Notes under the pieces: generated by a model
Told to the model about the DNA's origin: nothing
Seen by the model: only the letters and a program-made list of their open reading frames with translations
Database searches by the model: none
Part shown: positions 17,916-27,790 of the stretch, one piece after another
Numbering within the stretch: position 1 is the stretch's first letter
How the letters are laid out: the number at the start of each line of letters is the position of its first letter
Position numbers and translations under genes: made by a program
Assembly (NCBI GenBank): GCA_002701845.1
Contig: NZXG01000038.1
Span: 62,001-126,000, forward strand
Source: Pseudomonadales bacterium
GTDB lineage: Bacteria; Pseudomonadota; Gammaproteobacteria; Pseudomonadales; Ketobacteraceae
Reading direction: 5' to 3'
Length of the DNA: 64,000 nucleotides

Positions 17916-19976
17916 ATGAAGCAGACTGAACCCCGTCACCCACGCCAGATCCTTGTCACCAGCGCTCTGCCCTATGCCAACGGGCCGATCCACCTGGGCC
18001 ACATGCTGGAGCATATCCAGACCGATATCTGGGTGCGGTTTCAGAAACTGCGCGGGGAAAACTGTACCTACGTGTGCGCCGATGACGCTCACGGCACCCC
18101 CATTATGTTAAAGGCGGAGCAACGGGGCCTGACCCCGGAACAGTTGATTGCGGAAGTGAAAGCCGGCCACGAGCGCGACTTCGCCGGGTTCGGCATTGAG
18201 TTTGACAATTACCACAGCACCCACTCGGAAGAGAATCGCGCCCTGGCGGAGCTGATTTATGCGCGCAACCGGGACCAGGGCAACATCGTGGCCCGGGAAA
18301 TCACCCAATTGTTCGACCCGGAGAAAAACCTGTTTCTGGCGGATCGCTTTGTCAAAGGCACCTGCCCCAACTGTGGCGCCCCTGATCAGTACGGGGACAA
18401 CTGCGAAAAATGCGGCGCCACCTATGGTGCGGAGGAACTGAAAGACCCCTACTCCACCATTTCCGGCGCCAAGCCGGTGCTCAAGGCCAACACCCAGCTG
18501 TTTTTCGATCTGCCCAAATACCAGGGCATGTTGCGACACTGGATTCAGTCCGGCGCCCTGCAGGAGGGCATCGCCAACAAACTGAAAGAGTGGCTGGATG
18601 CCGGCCTGCAGCAGTGGGATATTTCCCGGGAGGCCCCCTACTTCGGTTTCGAAATCCCGGATCAGCCGGGTAAGTTTTTCTATGTGTGGATGGACGCACC
18701 CATCGGCTACATGGCCAGTTTCAAGAACCTGTGCCAACGCCGGCCGGAGCTGGACTTTGACGCTTACTGGGGTGAACAGGCCAGCACTGAGCTGTACCAC
18801 TTCATCGGCAAGGACATTATCAATTTCCACGGCCTGTTCTGGCCCGCCATGCTCACCGGCGCCGGTTTCCGCCGTCCCACCGCGGTCTGGGCCCATGGCT
18901 TTGTGACGGTGAACGGCGCCAAGATGTCCAAGTCCCGGGGCACCTTTATCAAGGCGGAAACCTACCTGCAGCATCTCAACCCCGAGTATTTACGCTACTA
19001 CTTTGCGGTGAAGCTTAGCAGCCGGATCGACGACATCGATTTGAACCTGGAAGACTTCACCCAGCGGGTGAACTCCGATCTGGTGAACAAAGTGGTGAAC
19101 ATCGCCAGCCGCACCGCCGGTTTCATCAAAAAACTGGGGGGCACCCTGTCGCCAGACAACGCCAACCGGGCCCTGACCGATGAGTGTCAGGCCGCCGCCA
19201 CTGAAATCGCCCGGCTCTACGAGGAGCGCGAGTTCGGCCGCGCCATGCGGGAAATCATGGCCCTGGCGGACAAGGCCAATCATTATATCGACGAGCAGGC
19301 CCCCTGGGCTCTGAGCAAGCAGCCGGGCCACGAACAGCAGATCCTGGATTGCTGCACCGTGGGCATCAACGTGTTCCGGCTGCTGGTACTGTATCTGAAG
19401 CCGGTGCTGCCCCGGCTGGCGCAACAGACCGAGGCCTTTCTCAATATCGGCCCGCTGACCTGGGAAGACCATGATTACCTGTTGCTGGATCACGCCATCA
19501 ACAAGTTCAAACCTCTGCTGCAGCGCATCGACCCGCAGCAGGTGCAGACTTTGACGGAAGCCGCACGCCAGGACGCGGAACGGGAGGCCCGGGCGGCGGC
19601 CTCCACTGCCCCGCCGGTCTCCGGCCCCCTGAGTGGAGAGCCCCTGGCGCCGCAGATTCAGTTCGATGACTTTGCGAAAATTGACCTGCGGGTGGCGAAG
19701 ATTGTCAGTGCCCGTCATGTGGACGGGGCGGATAAATTGTTACAGTTGACCCTGGACCTGGGTGGGGAAACCCGCAATGTATTTGCGGGCATCAAGGCTG
19801 CCTATGACCCGGCCGGGCTGGAAGGCCGGCTCACGGTGATGGTGGCCAACCTGGCACCCCGGAAAATGAAATTCGGGGTGTCCGAGGGCATGGTGATGGC
19901 CGCTGGGCCCGGGGGTAAGGATATCTTTTTACTGGCGCCGGACAGCGGCGCGGAACCGGGGATGCGGGTAAAATAA
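17916..19976 (+). CDS. metG: Methionine-tRNA ligase
   Basis: Class I aminoacyl-tRNA synthetase charging tRNA-Met; 686 residues, the long dimeric form. The HLGH nucleotide motif is near residue 24, a double zinc knuckle ([18 protein letters not shown]) near 150, and KMSKS near 335. A C-terminal EMAP/Tyr-type tRNA-binding domain (about 580-686, [12 protein letters not shown]) is joined by an Ala-rich linker. The rnfA start follows after 33 bases. Confidence 0.97.
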   Translation: MKQTEPRHPRQILVTSALPYANGPIHLGHMLEHIQTDIWVRFQKLRGENCTYVCADDAHGTPIMLKAEQRGLTPEQLIAEVKAGHERDFAGFGIEFDNYHSTHSEENRALAELIYARNRDQGNIVAREITQLFDPEKNLFLADRFVKGTCPNCGAPDQYGDNCEKCGATYGAEELKDPYSTISGAKPVLKANTQLFFDLPKYQGMLRHWIQSGALQEGIANKLKEWLDAGLQQWDISREAPYFGFEIPDQPGKFFYVWMDAPIGYMASFKNLCQRRPELDFDAYWGEQASTELYHFIGKDIINFHGLFWPAMLTGAGFRRPTAVWAHGFVTVNGAKMSKSRGTFIKAETYLQHLNPEYLRYYFAVKLSSRIDDIDLNLEDFTQRVNSDLVNKVVNIASRTAGFIKKLGGTLSPDNANRALTDECQAAATEIARLYEEREFGRAMREIMALADKANHYIDEQAPWALSKQPGHEQQILDCCTVGINVFRLLVLYLKPVLPRLAQQTEAFLNIGPLTWEDHDYLLLDHAINKFKPLLQRIDPQQVQTLTEAARQDAEREARAAASTAPPVSGPLSGEPLAPQIQFDDFAKIDLRVAKIVSARHVDGADKLLQLTLDLGGETRNVFAGIKAAYDPAGLEGRLTVMVANLAPRKMKFGVSEGMVMAAGPGGKDIFLLAPDSGAEPGMRVK

Positions 19977-20009
19977 GCCCGCTTCAGGTTAACGCAGATA
20001 GAGACCATC

Positions 20010-20594
20010 ATGCCGGAATTTTTGTTGGTGCTGGTGAGCACCATATTGGTGAACAATTTTGTGCTGGTTCAGTTTCTGGGCCTTTGTCCGTTTATGGGGG
20101 TATCCAACAAGCTGGAAGCCGCCATGGGCATGTCCCTGGCCACCACGTTTGTACTGACCCTGTCTTCGGTACTCAGCTATCTGACCTTTACCTATGTCCT
20201 GGTGCCCCTGGACGTGGCCTATCTGAAAACCATTTCCTTTATTCTGGTGATTGCGGTGACGGTGCAGTTCACGGAAATGGTGGTACGCAAAACCAGCCCC
20301 CTGCTGTACCGGGTGTTGGGAATCTTCCTGCCCCTGATCACCAGTAACTGTGCCGTGCTGGGGGTGGCGCTGCTGACGGTGAAGAAAGGCATCGACAGCT
20401 TTATGAACGCGTTTCTCTATGGTTTTGGCGCCGCCCTGGGCTTTTCCCTGGTGCTGGTGCTGTTCGCCGCCATGCGGGAGCGGGTGGCGGTGGCTGATGT
20501 CCCCACGCCATTTAAAGGTGCCTCCATTGGCCTGATCACCGCCGGCCTGATGTCCCTGGCCTTTATGGGCTTCTCCGGCTTGATCAGGATCTAG
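20010..20594 (+). CDS. rnfA: Rnf electron transport complex subunit A
   Basis: A 194-residue integral membrane subunit with six helices, homologous to NqrE. With RnfBCDGE it forms the ferredoxin:NAD oxidoreductase (or SoxR-reducing) complex in the inner membrane. [20 protein letters not shown] and [14 protein letters not shown] are the paired half-helices that carry the conserved cysteines of the RnfA/E iron-sulfur site. First gene of rnfABCDGE; the next gene begins 4 bases after its stop. Confidence 0.96.
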   Translation: MPEFLLVLVSTILVNNFVLVQFLGLCPFMGVSNKLEAAMGMSLATTFVLTLSSVLSYLTFTYVLVPLDVAYLKTISFILVIAVTVQFTEMVVRKTSPLLYRVLGIFLPLITSNCAVLGVALLTVKKGIDSFMNAFLYGFGAALGFSLVLVLFAAMRERVAVADVPTPFKGASIGLITAGLMSLAFMGFSGLIRI

Positions 20595-20598
20595 GGCT

Positions 20599-21195
20599 AT
20601 GGAATTTATCACCGACAATCTGACGGCATTGCTGGCGCTGACCGCCATTGCCCTTGGCTTCGGCGCCCTGCTGGGGTTCGCCGCGGTGAAGTTCCGGGTG
20701 GAGGGCAACCCCATCGTCGAGCAGATCGACGCCCTGCTGCCACAAACCCAGTGCGGCCAGTGTGGCCATCCCGGCTGCCGCCCCTACGCCGAAGGCATTG
20801 CCGAGGGCGAGGAAATCAACAAGTGCGTGCCCGGTGGCGAAGACACCATCCGCGCCCTGGCGGATCTGCTGGGGCGGGATTTTGTGCCCCTGGACGAGGA
20901 GCACGGCCAGACCCCGGAAACCAAAATGGTGGCTTATATCCGGGAGGCGGAGTGCATCGGCTGTACCAAATGCCTGCAGGCCTGCCCGGTGGACGCCATT
21001 CTGGGGGCCGCCAAGCAAATGCACACGGTGATTGAGGATGAATGCACTGGCTGCGACCTGTGTGTGGAACCCTGTCCGGTGGACTGTATTGACATGCTGC
21101 CGGTGGAGGAGACCCTGCAAACCTGGCACTGGCAGCCGCCCAAGGGCATCGGCAGCCGCCCCGGTGAACTGATTCCGGTGAGGAACATCGCATGA
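20599..21195 (+). CDS. rnfB: Rnf electron transport complex subunit B
   Basis: A 198-residue iron-sulfur subunit. An N-terminal membrane anchor (about 8-28) is followed by a four-cysteine 4Fe-4S domain ([13 protein letters not shown], with a distal Cys in INKC) and two ferredoxin-type clusters, [12 protein letters not shown] and [12 protein letters not shown]. It passes electrons between soluble ferredoxin and the membrane subunits. The stop overlaps the rnfC start as ATGA, so translation is coupled. Confidence 0.96.
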   Translation: MEFITDNLTALLALTAIALGFGALLGFAAVKFRVEGNPIVEQIDALLPQTQCGQCGHPGCRPYAEGIAEGEEINKCVPGGEDTIRALADLLGRDFVPLDEEHGQTPETKMVAYIREAECIGCTKCLQACPVDAILGAAKQMHTVIEDECTGCDLCVEPCPVDCIDMLPVEETLQTWHWQPPKGIGSRPGELIPVRNIA

Positions 21196-23351
21196 GCCGG
21201 CGTCTCTGGGACTTCCACGGCGGGGTGCACCCGGCGCAAAACAAGAAGCAGTCATCGGAAACCAGTATCCGCGCCGCCGGGCTGCCGGACTATCTGGTGG
21301 TACCGGTACAACAGCACATCGGCACCCCGGCCCACCCCATCGTCGGCGTGGGGGACCGGGTATTGAAAGGCCAGGTCCTGGCCCAGGCCAGCGGCTTTGT
21401 CAGCGTGCCCTGCCATGCCCCCACCTCGGGCACCGTCACCGCCATCGAGCCCCGCCCTATCCAGCACCCGTCGCAGATGGATGCGCTCTGCGTGGTGATT
21501 GAGCCGGACGGCGCCGAACAGTGGGTGGAGCGGGAAGGCCTGGGGGATTACACCCGCCTCGACAAGCCAACGGTGCTGCAGTGCATCCGCGATGCCGGGA
21601 TCGCCGGCATGGGCGGCGCCGGCTTCCCCAGTGTGGTAAAGCTGGGGGTGAAACCGGATCAGAAGATCAAAACTCTGGTGTTGAACGCGGTGGAATGCGA
21701 ACCCTACATCACCGCCGATGACCGGCTGATGCGGGAACGGGCTGCGGACATTGTCACTGGCCTGCAAATCGTCGCCTGGCTGGTGGAACCGGAAGAAATC
21801 CTGATCGGCATCGAGGACAACAAGCCCCTGGCCATCGAAGCCATGCGGCAGGCCACCGCCGACACCGCCATGGAAGTGGTGGTGGTCCCCACCAAGTACC
21901 CTTCCGGTGGCGAAAAACAGTTGATCCAAATGCTCACCGGCAAAGAGGTGCGCAGTGGCGGCATTCCCGCCGATGTGGGGGTAATCTGCCACAACACCGG
22001 CACCGCCTACGCCATCAAACGGGCGGTGCTGGACGGCGAGCCATTGATCTCCCGCATCACCACCATCACCGGCGACTGTGTGCCGGAAAAAGGCAACTAC
22101 GAAGTGGCGCTGGGCACCCCCGTGGGCTGGCTGCTGCAACAGGCGGGGGTCAAACCCACGGATCTGCACCGGCTGATCGTGGGCGGCCCCATGATGGGCT
22201 TTGCGGTGCACAACATGGCGGTGCCGGTGGTCAAGACCACCAACTGTCTGCTGGTGCCAACGGCCCGGGAATTCCCCGACCCGGCGCCGGAGCAACCCTG
22301 CATCCGCTGCGGCAGTTGCGCCCAGGTCTGCCCGGCGCAGCTGCTGCCCCAGCAACTGTACTGGTTCGCCAAAGCCCGGGAACTCGACAAGGCCATGCAC
22401 TACAATCTGGCGGACTGTATTGAGTGCGGCGCCTGCTCCTATGTCTGCCCCAGCAATATTCCCCTGGTGCAGTACTACCGTTTTGCCAAGGGGGAGATCC
22501 GCAACCAGCAGCAGGAACAACAGAAAGCGGACCACGCCCGCCAGCGCTTTGAGGCGCGCCAGGCGCGACTGGCAAAAGAAGAGGCGGAAAAGGAACGCAA
22601 GCGGCAGGAACGGGCCAAAGCGGCCGCCGCCAAACAGGCCAAAAAGGCCCCCGCTGCCAGTGCTGCACCGGCAGCCGGTGAGGCCGGCAATCCATCCGAC
22701 TCCGCCACCGAATTGAACAAACTGCAAACCGCCGCCGCCGCCACCATGAAGCGTTATAAGGATGCCCAGAAGGCCCTGGCCCAGGCGGAAAAAAGCGGAA
22801 GCGGCAACCTGGAGGCCCTGCAACAGAAAGTGGCGCAGTTGCAGGCCAAGGCCGATGCCGCTAAAACCGCGTTCCAGGCAGCCCGGGCAGAAGGGGCCGC
22901 CCCTGAGGCGCAACCGCCATCGGCCCCTGCCGAAGATCCGCTGGCGGCGTTGAAAGCCGCTTCGGCGGAGGACTTTGCCGCCTACAAGGCCGCCGAAAAG
23001 GCCTATGAGGCAGCCCGGGACCAGGGCGCGGACGATGCCGAAACCCTGCGACTGCGGATGGAGGAACTGAAACAACGCTCCGAGGCCTCCAAAACCGCCA
23101 TGAAAGAGGCCCGCGCCAAACAGCGGGAGGCCATTCAGCGTCAGAACGCCGCCGCCGACCCCCTGAAAGCGGCCCAGATCGAAGTGGCCAAGCACCAGGT
23201 GCTGCTGAAAAAAGCCAGTAAGGCGCTGCAGGCGGCCAAGGACAGCGACGCCGGCGCCATCGATCACCTGCAGGCCAAAGTGGAGGAAGCGGAGCACCAG
23301 TTACAGGCGGCGGAAAACACGCTCAAGCAATTGCAACAGGAGCACGCCTGA
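21192..23351 (+). CDS. rnfC: Rnf electron transport complex subunit C with long coiled-coil tail
   Basis: A 719-residue peripheral subunit that carries the NADH/FMN site of the complex. The NuoF-like core spans about 1-360 ([13 protein letters not shown] and [13 protein letters not shown] are flavin/NADH elements), followed by two 4Fe-4S motifs, [12 protein letters not shown] and [12 protein letters not shown]. From about residue 430 to the end is a charged Ala/Lys/Glu-rich extension with periodic AAK/KAL stretches, which would form long coiled coil; enteric RsxC has a similar variable repeat tail. The stop shares a base with the rnfD ATG. Confidence 0.95.
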   Translation: MSRRLWDFHGGVHPAQNKKQSSETSIRAAGLPDYLVVPVQQHIGTPAHPIVGVGDRVLKGQVLAQASGFVSVPCHAPTSGTVTAIEPRPIQHPSQMDALCVVIEPDGAEQWVEREGLGDYTRLDKPTVLQCIRDAGIAGMGGAGFPSVVKLGVKPDQKIKTLVLNAVECEPYITADDRLMRERAADIVTGLQIVAWLVEPEEILIGIEDNKPLAIEAMRQATADTAMEVVVVPTKYPSGGEKQLIQMLTGKEVRSGGIPADVGVICHNTGTAYAIKRAVLDGEPLISRITTITGDCVPEKGNYEVALGTPVGWLLQQAGVKPTDLHRLIVGGPMMGFAVHNMAVPVVKTTNCLLVPTAREFPDPAPEQPCIRCGSCAQVCPAQLLPQQLYWFAKARELDKAMHYNLADCIECGACSYVCPSNIPLVQYYRFAKGEIRNQQQEQQKADHARQRFEARQARLAKEEAEKERKRQERAKAAAAKQAKKAPAASAAPAAGEAGNPSDSATELNKLQTAAAATMKRYKDAQKALAQAEKSGSGNLEALQQKVAQLQAKADAAKTAFQAARAEGAAPEAQPPSAPAEDPLAALKAASAEDFAAYKAAEKAYEAARDQGADDAETLRLRMEELKQRSEASKTAMKEARAKQREAIQRQNAAADPLKAAQIEVAKHQVLLKKASKALQAAKDSDAGAIDHLQAKVEEAEHQLQAAENTLKQLQQEHA

Positions 23352-24397
23352 TGGCTCTGCTCACGGTCACCTCACCCCATATCCATCAGCCCGGCAATAC
23401 CGGCGGCTTTATGCGCCAGGTGATTTACGCCACCCTGCCGGGGCTGTTTATGCTCACTTTTTTCTTCGGCTACGGTACCCTGATCAACCTGCTGCTGGCG
23501 ATTCCGGTGGCTCTTGGCGCTGAGGCCCTGATGCTGAAACTGCGCCACAAACCGGTGAGTTTCTACCTCAACGACTACAGCGCGGTGGTCACCGCGGTGC
23601 TGCTGGCCCTGGCCATTCCCCCCACCGCCCCCTGGTGGCTCACCTCCCTGGGCACCGGCTTTGCGGTGATTGTGGCCAAACACCTCTACGGCGGGCTGGG
23701 AATGAACCCCTTCAATCCCGCCATGGTGGGCTATGTGTTGCTGCTGGTTTCCTTCCCCAAGGAGATGACAACCTGGCTGCCCGCCGCCGGCCTGGACAAC
23801 AGCACCAGTATTCCGGATCTCACCACCAGCCTGCGGCTGACGTTTACCGGCGCCGAAGCCGATGCTCTCAGCGGCGCCACCCCCCTGGATACCTTTAAAA
23901 CCTACGCCGGCCAACCGGAAGCCCTGGACGCCAGCGCCATCCTCCACGGCACCTTTGCCGGCTATGGCTGGGAATGGGTCAATATCGGGTTTCTGTTGGG
24001 TGGGCTCTACCTGCTCTGGCGGCGCATCATCACCTGGCACATTCCCGCGGGTATGCTGCTGGCCCTGTTCCTGCTGGCGGGATACTTCAACACCGCGGTG
24101 GATGCGGATACCTATCCCGGGGTGATGCACCATCTGTTGAGTGGCGGCACCATGCTGGGGGCCTTCTTTATCGCCACCGATCCGGTTAGCGCCGCCACCA
24201 GTAACCGGGGCAAAATCATTTTCGGGTTTTTGATCGGGGTACTCACCTATGTGATCCGTACCTGGGGCGGCTACCCGGACGCCGTGGCCTTCAGCGTGCT
24301 GCTGATGAACCTGGCGGCCCCCACCCTGGATTACTACACCCAACCCCGCACCTATGGTCATCGCAAGCCCAATAAAGGGCTGGCGAAACCGGATTGA
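23351..24397 (+). CDS. rnfD: Rnf electron transport complex subunit D
   Basis: A 348-residue membrane subunit homologous to NqrB with about nine helices. The covalent FMN attachment motif SGAT is present (LSGATPLD, Thr near residue 178), in the loop that faces the periplasm. GMNPFNPAMVGYV is a conserved helix start. Start and rnfC stop overlap by one base. Confidence 0.96.
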   Translation: MALLTVTSPHIHQPGNTGGFMRQVIYATLPGLFMLTFFFGYGTLINLLLAIPVALGAEALMLKLRHKPVSFYLNDYSAVVTAVLLALAIPPTAPWWLTSLGTGFAVIVAKHLYGGLGMNPFNPAMVGYVLLLVSFPKEMTTWLPAAGLDNSTSIPDLTTSLRLTFTGAEADALSGATPLDTFKTYAGQPEALDASAILHGTFAGYGWEWVNIGFLLGGLYLLWRRIITWHIPAGMLLALFLLAGYFNTAVDADTYPGVMHHLLSGGTMLGAFFIATDPVSAATSNRGKIIFGFLIGVLTYVIRTWGGYPDAVAFSVLLMNLAAPTLDYYTQPRTYGHRKPNKGLAKPD

Positions 24398-24407
24398 GGA
24401 GTCATCG

Positions 24408-25070
24408 ATGATCGGTCAATCCGTTAGCCGCAATAGCATTGTTCTGGGGCTGTTCGCCATCCTCACCACCGGCCTGGTGGTGGCCACCGCCAACCTCACC
24501 AAGGGCCGGATCGCGGAGGAGAAGCAGCGGGCGCTGACCCAGAGTCTGCTGGAAGTCATGCCAGCGAAGCTGGCGGGGAATGATTTGATCGAAGACAGTT
24601 TCCTGCTGCCCGCGTCCCCCCTGCTGGGGACCACCGGCCCGCAGCAGGCCTATCTGGCCCGGCGCGATGGCGACCCCAGCGGCGTCATTATGCAGGTGGT
24701 GGCACCGGAAGGTTATGGCGGCTCCATCAATCTGCTGTTGGGCATCGCCGCCGATGGCACCGTTACCGGGGTGCGGGTGATTCCCCCGCATTTTGAAACC
24801 CCTGGCCTGGGGGACGCCATCGAGATCCAGAAATCCCCCTGGATCACCAGCTTCAACGGCAAATCCCTGGGCAATCCACCGCCGGAGCAATGGCGGGTGA
24901 AGAAAGACGGCGGGGTGTTCGACGCCTTTACCGGCGCCACCATCACCCCACGGGCGGTGGTGGCGGCGGTCCGAGATGCGTTACGCTATTTTGAGCAGCA
25001 TCGCACGGCATTGTTGCGGGGTAACACCCCCGCCGGGCCAAGCGCGGAGGTACAGCAACATGGCAGCTGA
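24408..25070 (+). CDS. rnfG: Rnf electron transport complex subunit G
   Basis: A 220-residue flavoprotein subunit: one N-terminal membrane helix (about 8-28) and a periplasmic FMN-binding domain. The covalent FMN motif is [11 protein letters not shown], near residue 185. The ATG at 24408 is chosen because GAGGAG precedes it and it gives the family N terminus ([14 protein letters not shown]). Its stop overlaps the rnfE start by 11 bases. Confidence 0.95.
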   Translation: MIGQSVSRNSIVLGLFAILTTGLVVATANLTKGRIAEEKQRALTQSLLEVMPAKLAGNDLIEDSFLLPASPLLGTTGPQQAYLARRDGDPSGVIMQVVAPEGYGGSINLLLGIAADGTVTGVRVIPPHFETPGLGDAIEIQKSPWITSFNGKSLGNPPPEQWRVKKDGGVFDAFTGATITPRAVVAAVRDALRYFEQHRTALLRGNTPAGPSAEVQQHGS

Positions 25071-25773
25071 GGAATTCAAAAAAATCGCGGTGGACGGGCT
25101 CTGGAAAAACAATCCGGCCCTGGTGCAGGTACTGGGGTTGTGTCCGCTACTGGCAGTATCCGGCACCGTGGTTAACGCCCTGGCCCTGGGGCTGGCCACC
25201 ACCGGCGTGCTGGCGTTGTCCAACCTGGCGGTATCGCTGATTCGCAACGCCACCACCGAGGCCATCCGCCTGCCCACCTTCGTGATGATCATTGCCGCGT
25301 TCACCACCTGTATCGAGTTTTTGATGAACGCCTTCACCTATGAGCTGTATCTGATTCTGGGGATTTTTATTCCCCTGATTGTCACCAATTGCACGGTGCT
25401 GGGGCGGGCCGATGCCTTCGCCAGCAAGCACCCGGCCCCCACCGCCCTGTGGGACGGCCTGATGATGGGCCTGGGCTTTACCCTGGTACTGGTGGCCCTG
25501 GGGGCGCTGCGGGAGTTAATCGGTACCGGCGCCCTGTTCGCCAATATGCAGCTGTTGTTCGGGGAGATGGCCCGGGGCTGGAAACTGGAGCTGATTCCCG
25601 ATTATCGCGGCTTTCTCATTGCCATTCTGCCCCCTGGTGCCTTTATGCTGCTGGGGGTGTTACTGGCGCTGAAAAATATTATCGATGCCCGCATGGAGGC
25701 CGCGGCCAAAGCCCGCAAAGGGGCTCCCACCGCCGGCAGCAAACGGGTGCGCACCACCGGCAACATCAGCTAA
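25060..25773 (+). CDS. rnfE: Rnf electron transport complex subunit E
   Basis: A 237-residue six-helix membrane subunit homologous to NqrD and paralogous to RnfA. It has the paired [18 protein letters not shown] and [14 protein letters not shown] segments with conserved cysteines. The ATG at 25060 has GGAGG upstream and gives the conserved [18 protein letters not shown] start. Last gene of the rnf set; nth follows after 18 bases, so it probably shares the transcript. Confidence 0.95.
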   Translation: MAAEEFKKIAVDGLWKNNPALVQVLGLCPLLAVSGTVVNALALGLATTGVLALSNLAVSLIRNATTEAIRLPTFVMIIAAFTTCIEFLMNAFTYELYLILGIFIPLIVTNCTVLGRADAFASKHPAPTALWDGLMMGLGFTLVLVALGALRELIGTGALFANMQLLFGEMARGWKLELIPDYRGFLIAILPPGAFMLLGVLLALKNIIDARMEAAAKARKGAPTAGSKRVRTTGNIS

Positions 25774-25791
25774 GGCCCTATTTTTTAAATA

Positions 25792-26430
25792 ATGAACAAG
25801 GAAAAGCGCCATCAGATTTTTACCCGGCTGCGGGAGCAAAATCCCGAGCCCACCACGGAACTGGAATATCACAGCACCTTTGAACTGCTGATCGCGGTGA
25901 TTCTGTCGGCCCAGGCCACTGACGTCAGTGTCAATAAAGCCACCGCCAAACTGTTTCCGGTGGCCAACACCCCCCAGGCCATTCTCAAACTGGGGGAAAA
26001 AGGCCTGATTCGTTATATCAAGACCATTGGCCTGTTTAACAGCAAGGCCAGCAATATCATCAAGACCTGTGAGATCCTGCTACAGCAGCATGACGGCCAG
26101 GTCCCGGCGGACCGCAAGGCCCTGGAGGCATTACCCGGCGTGGGCCGCAAGACCGCCAACGTGGTGCTGAACACCGCTTTCGGGCAACCGGCCATGGCGG
26201 TGGACACTCATATCTTCCGGGTGGCCAACCGCACCCGCATTGCCCCCGGCAAGACCGTACTGGAAGTGGAAAAAAAACTGATGCGCCTGGTGCCCGGGGA
26301 ATTTCTGTTGGACGCCCATCACTGGCTGATCCTCCATGGCCGTTACGTCTGTACCGCCCGCAAACCCCGCTGTGGCGCCTGCGTGATCGAGGATCTGTGT
26401 GAATTCAAGGATAAAACCGAGTACGATTAA
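25792..26430 (+). CDS. nth: Endonuclease III
   Basis: DNA N-glycosylase/AP lyase that removes oxidised pyrimidines. At 212 residues it matches E. coli Nth (211). The helix-hairpin-helix with the catalytic Lys is LPGVGRKTANVVL, the catalytic Asp is in VDTHIFRVANR, and the C-terminal 4Fe-4S ligands are C-x6-C-x2-C-x5-C (CTARKPRCGACVIEDLC). The rnf-nth linkage is common in gammaproteobacteria. Confidence 0.97.
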   Translation: MNKEKRHQIFTRLREQNPEPTTELEYHSTFELLIAVILSAQATDVSVNKATAKLFPVANTPQAILKLGEKGLIRYIKTIGLFNSKASNIIKTCEILLQQHDGQVPADRKALEALPGVGRKTANVVLNTAFGQPAMAVDTHIFRVANRTRIAPGKTVLEVEKKLMRLVPGEFLLDAHHWLILHGRYVCTARKPRCGACVIEDLCEFKDKTEYD

Positions 26431-26454
26431 CTTAATTTAAACGGGGACGGCCCT

Positions 26455-26670
26455 ATGTTTGATACCAAATTACTGGAAATACTGGTGTGTCCGGTGACCA
26501 AGGCGAAGCTGGAATACGATGCGGAGAAGCAGGAACTGATCAGCCTGCCCGGCAATCTGGCGTACCCCATCCGTGACGGTATTCCGGTGATGCTGGAGGA
26601 GGAGGCGCGCCAGATCAGCCTGGAAGAAAAGGAAAACCACAAACGTAAAGCCAAGTCCCGGGGTTTATGA
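26455..26670 (+). CDS. Trm112/UPF0434 family small protein
   Basis: A 71-residue protein like E. coli YcaR (UPF0434), related to the Trm112 methyltransferase activator. The conserved core [16 protein letters not shown] and [18 protein letters not shown] is present. The usual CPxC pair is CPVT here, so the metal site seems lost. It overlaps the following esterase by 4 bases (ATGA). Confidence 0.88.
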   Translation: MFDTKLLEILVCPVTKAKLEYDAEKQELISLPGNLAYPIRDGIPVMLEEEARQISLEEKENHKRKAKSRGL

Positions 26671-27347
26671 GCGATCTCTGGCAACAGCCCCTTGCCTGTG
26701 AACGCATAGAACCGGAATCGCCGGCGGATGCCTGCGTTATCTGGCTGCACGGCCTGGGGGCCAGCGGCCACGACTTTGTGCCGGTGGTACCCCACCTGCA
26801 GCTGCCCGAATCACTGGCGGTGCGGTTTCTGTTTCCCCATGCGCCCAGCCTGCCGGTCACCTGCAACGGCGGCCTGGTGATGCCCGTCTGGTACGACATC
26901 CTCGCACTTACCGAGATCCGGGAAGTGAATCTGGCGCACCTGGCCCGCTCCCGTCAGGCGGTGGGGGATCTGATACAGCAACAGCTGGACGCCGGTATCG
27001 ACTCCCGCCGCATTATCCTCATTGGCTTTTCCCAGGGCGGCGCCGTGGCCTACCACTGCGCCCTGCAGTATCCCCTGCCCCTGGGGGGCCTGATTGCCCT
27101 GTCCACTTATCTGCCCGGCCCCGAGACCCTGGACCCCGTGTCCCGTCAGCCCAATCAGCAACTGCCCATCCATATTGCCCAGGGCGAGTGGGACGATATG
27201 GTCACCGAGCGGGCTGCCCGGGCGGCTTATACCTGGCTCCAGGAACAGGGTTATACGGTGGACTGGCAGCTTTACCCCATGGGCCATGAGGTCTGTGTAG
27301 CGGAGATCCGACAGATCGGCCGTTGGTTGCGGCAATGGCTGTTATGA
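26667..27347 (+). CDS. Alpha/beta hydrolase, carboxylesterase/phospholipase family
   Basis: A 226-residue serine hydrolase of the Abhydrolase_2 (carboxylesterase II) family. The [10 protein letters not shown] oxyanion region is near residue 29, the nucleophile is in GFSQGG, the acid is in the GEWDDMV loop and the His in MGHEVC. It should cleave small esters or lysophospholipids in the cytoplasm. It starts inside the stop of the UPF0434 gene and ends overlapping the convergent gloA by 6 bases. Confidence 0.9.
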   Translation: MSDLWQQPLACERIEPESPADACVIWLHGLGASGHDFVPVVPHLQLPESLAVRFLFPHAPSLPVTCNGGLVMPVWYDILALTEIREVNLAHLARSRQAVGDLIQQQLDAGIDSRRIILIGFSQGGAVAYHCALQYPLPLGGLIALSTYLPGPETLDPVSRQPNQQLPIHIAQGEWDDMVTERAARAAYTWLQEQGYTVDWQLYPMGHEVCVAEIRQIGRWLRQWLL

Positions 27348-27728
27348 TTTGCGCCCCAGTAGCTCGATGGCATAGCCATCGGGATCGCGGACAAAGGCCA
27401 GGATAGTGGAACCGTGCTTCATGGGCCCGGGTTCCCGGCTGATCACCCCACCCCGCGCCCGAATCTGATCACAGGCCTGGTAGACATCGTCCACCTCCAG
27501 GGCAATATGGCCGTAGCCGTCCCCCGGATCGTAGTGCTCGGTGTCCCAGTTGTAAGTCAATTCGATACAGGCCTGCTCGGATTCCTCGCCATAACCCACA
27601 AATGCCAGGGTGAAACGGCCGTCGGGATAATCCTTGCGTCGCAACAGACGCATGCCCAGGGTTTCAGTGTAGAAGGCCAGGGAGCGTTCCAGATCCCCCA
27701 CCCGCAGCATGGTATGCAACAACCGCAT
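27342..27728 (-). CDS. gloA: Lactoylglutathione lyase (glyoxalase I)
   Basis: Glyoxalase I isomerises the methylglyoxal-glutathione hemithioacetal. The 128-residue protein is the short bacterial form with two paired beta-alpha-beta units. Metal ligands His5 ([11 protein letters not shown]), Glu56 (CIELTYNWD), His74 ([10 protein letters not shown]) and a Glu near 122 (AIELLGR) are in place. A strong ribosome site (GGGAGGT) precedes the ATG. Near argG, as in P. aeruginosa. Confidence 0.95.
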   Translation of the reverse strand: MRLLHTMLRVGDLERSLAFYTETLGMRLLRRKDYPDGRFTLAFVGYGEESEQACIELTYNWDTEHYDPGDGYGHIALEVDDVYQACDQIRARGGVISREPGPMKHGSTILAFVRDPDGYAIELLGRKS

Positions 27729-27790
27729 GACATTACCTCCCGGTTTGAATAGGAACAGGTGTTCGCAACCGGGACTTATTTTAACCCCCG

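Noticed and set aside
21252-23297. A 681-codon open frame antisense to rnfC
   Set aside because: It is the mirror of a GC-rich coding gene; its translation is Gly/His/Gln-rich with no domain, while rnfC is fully supported.
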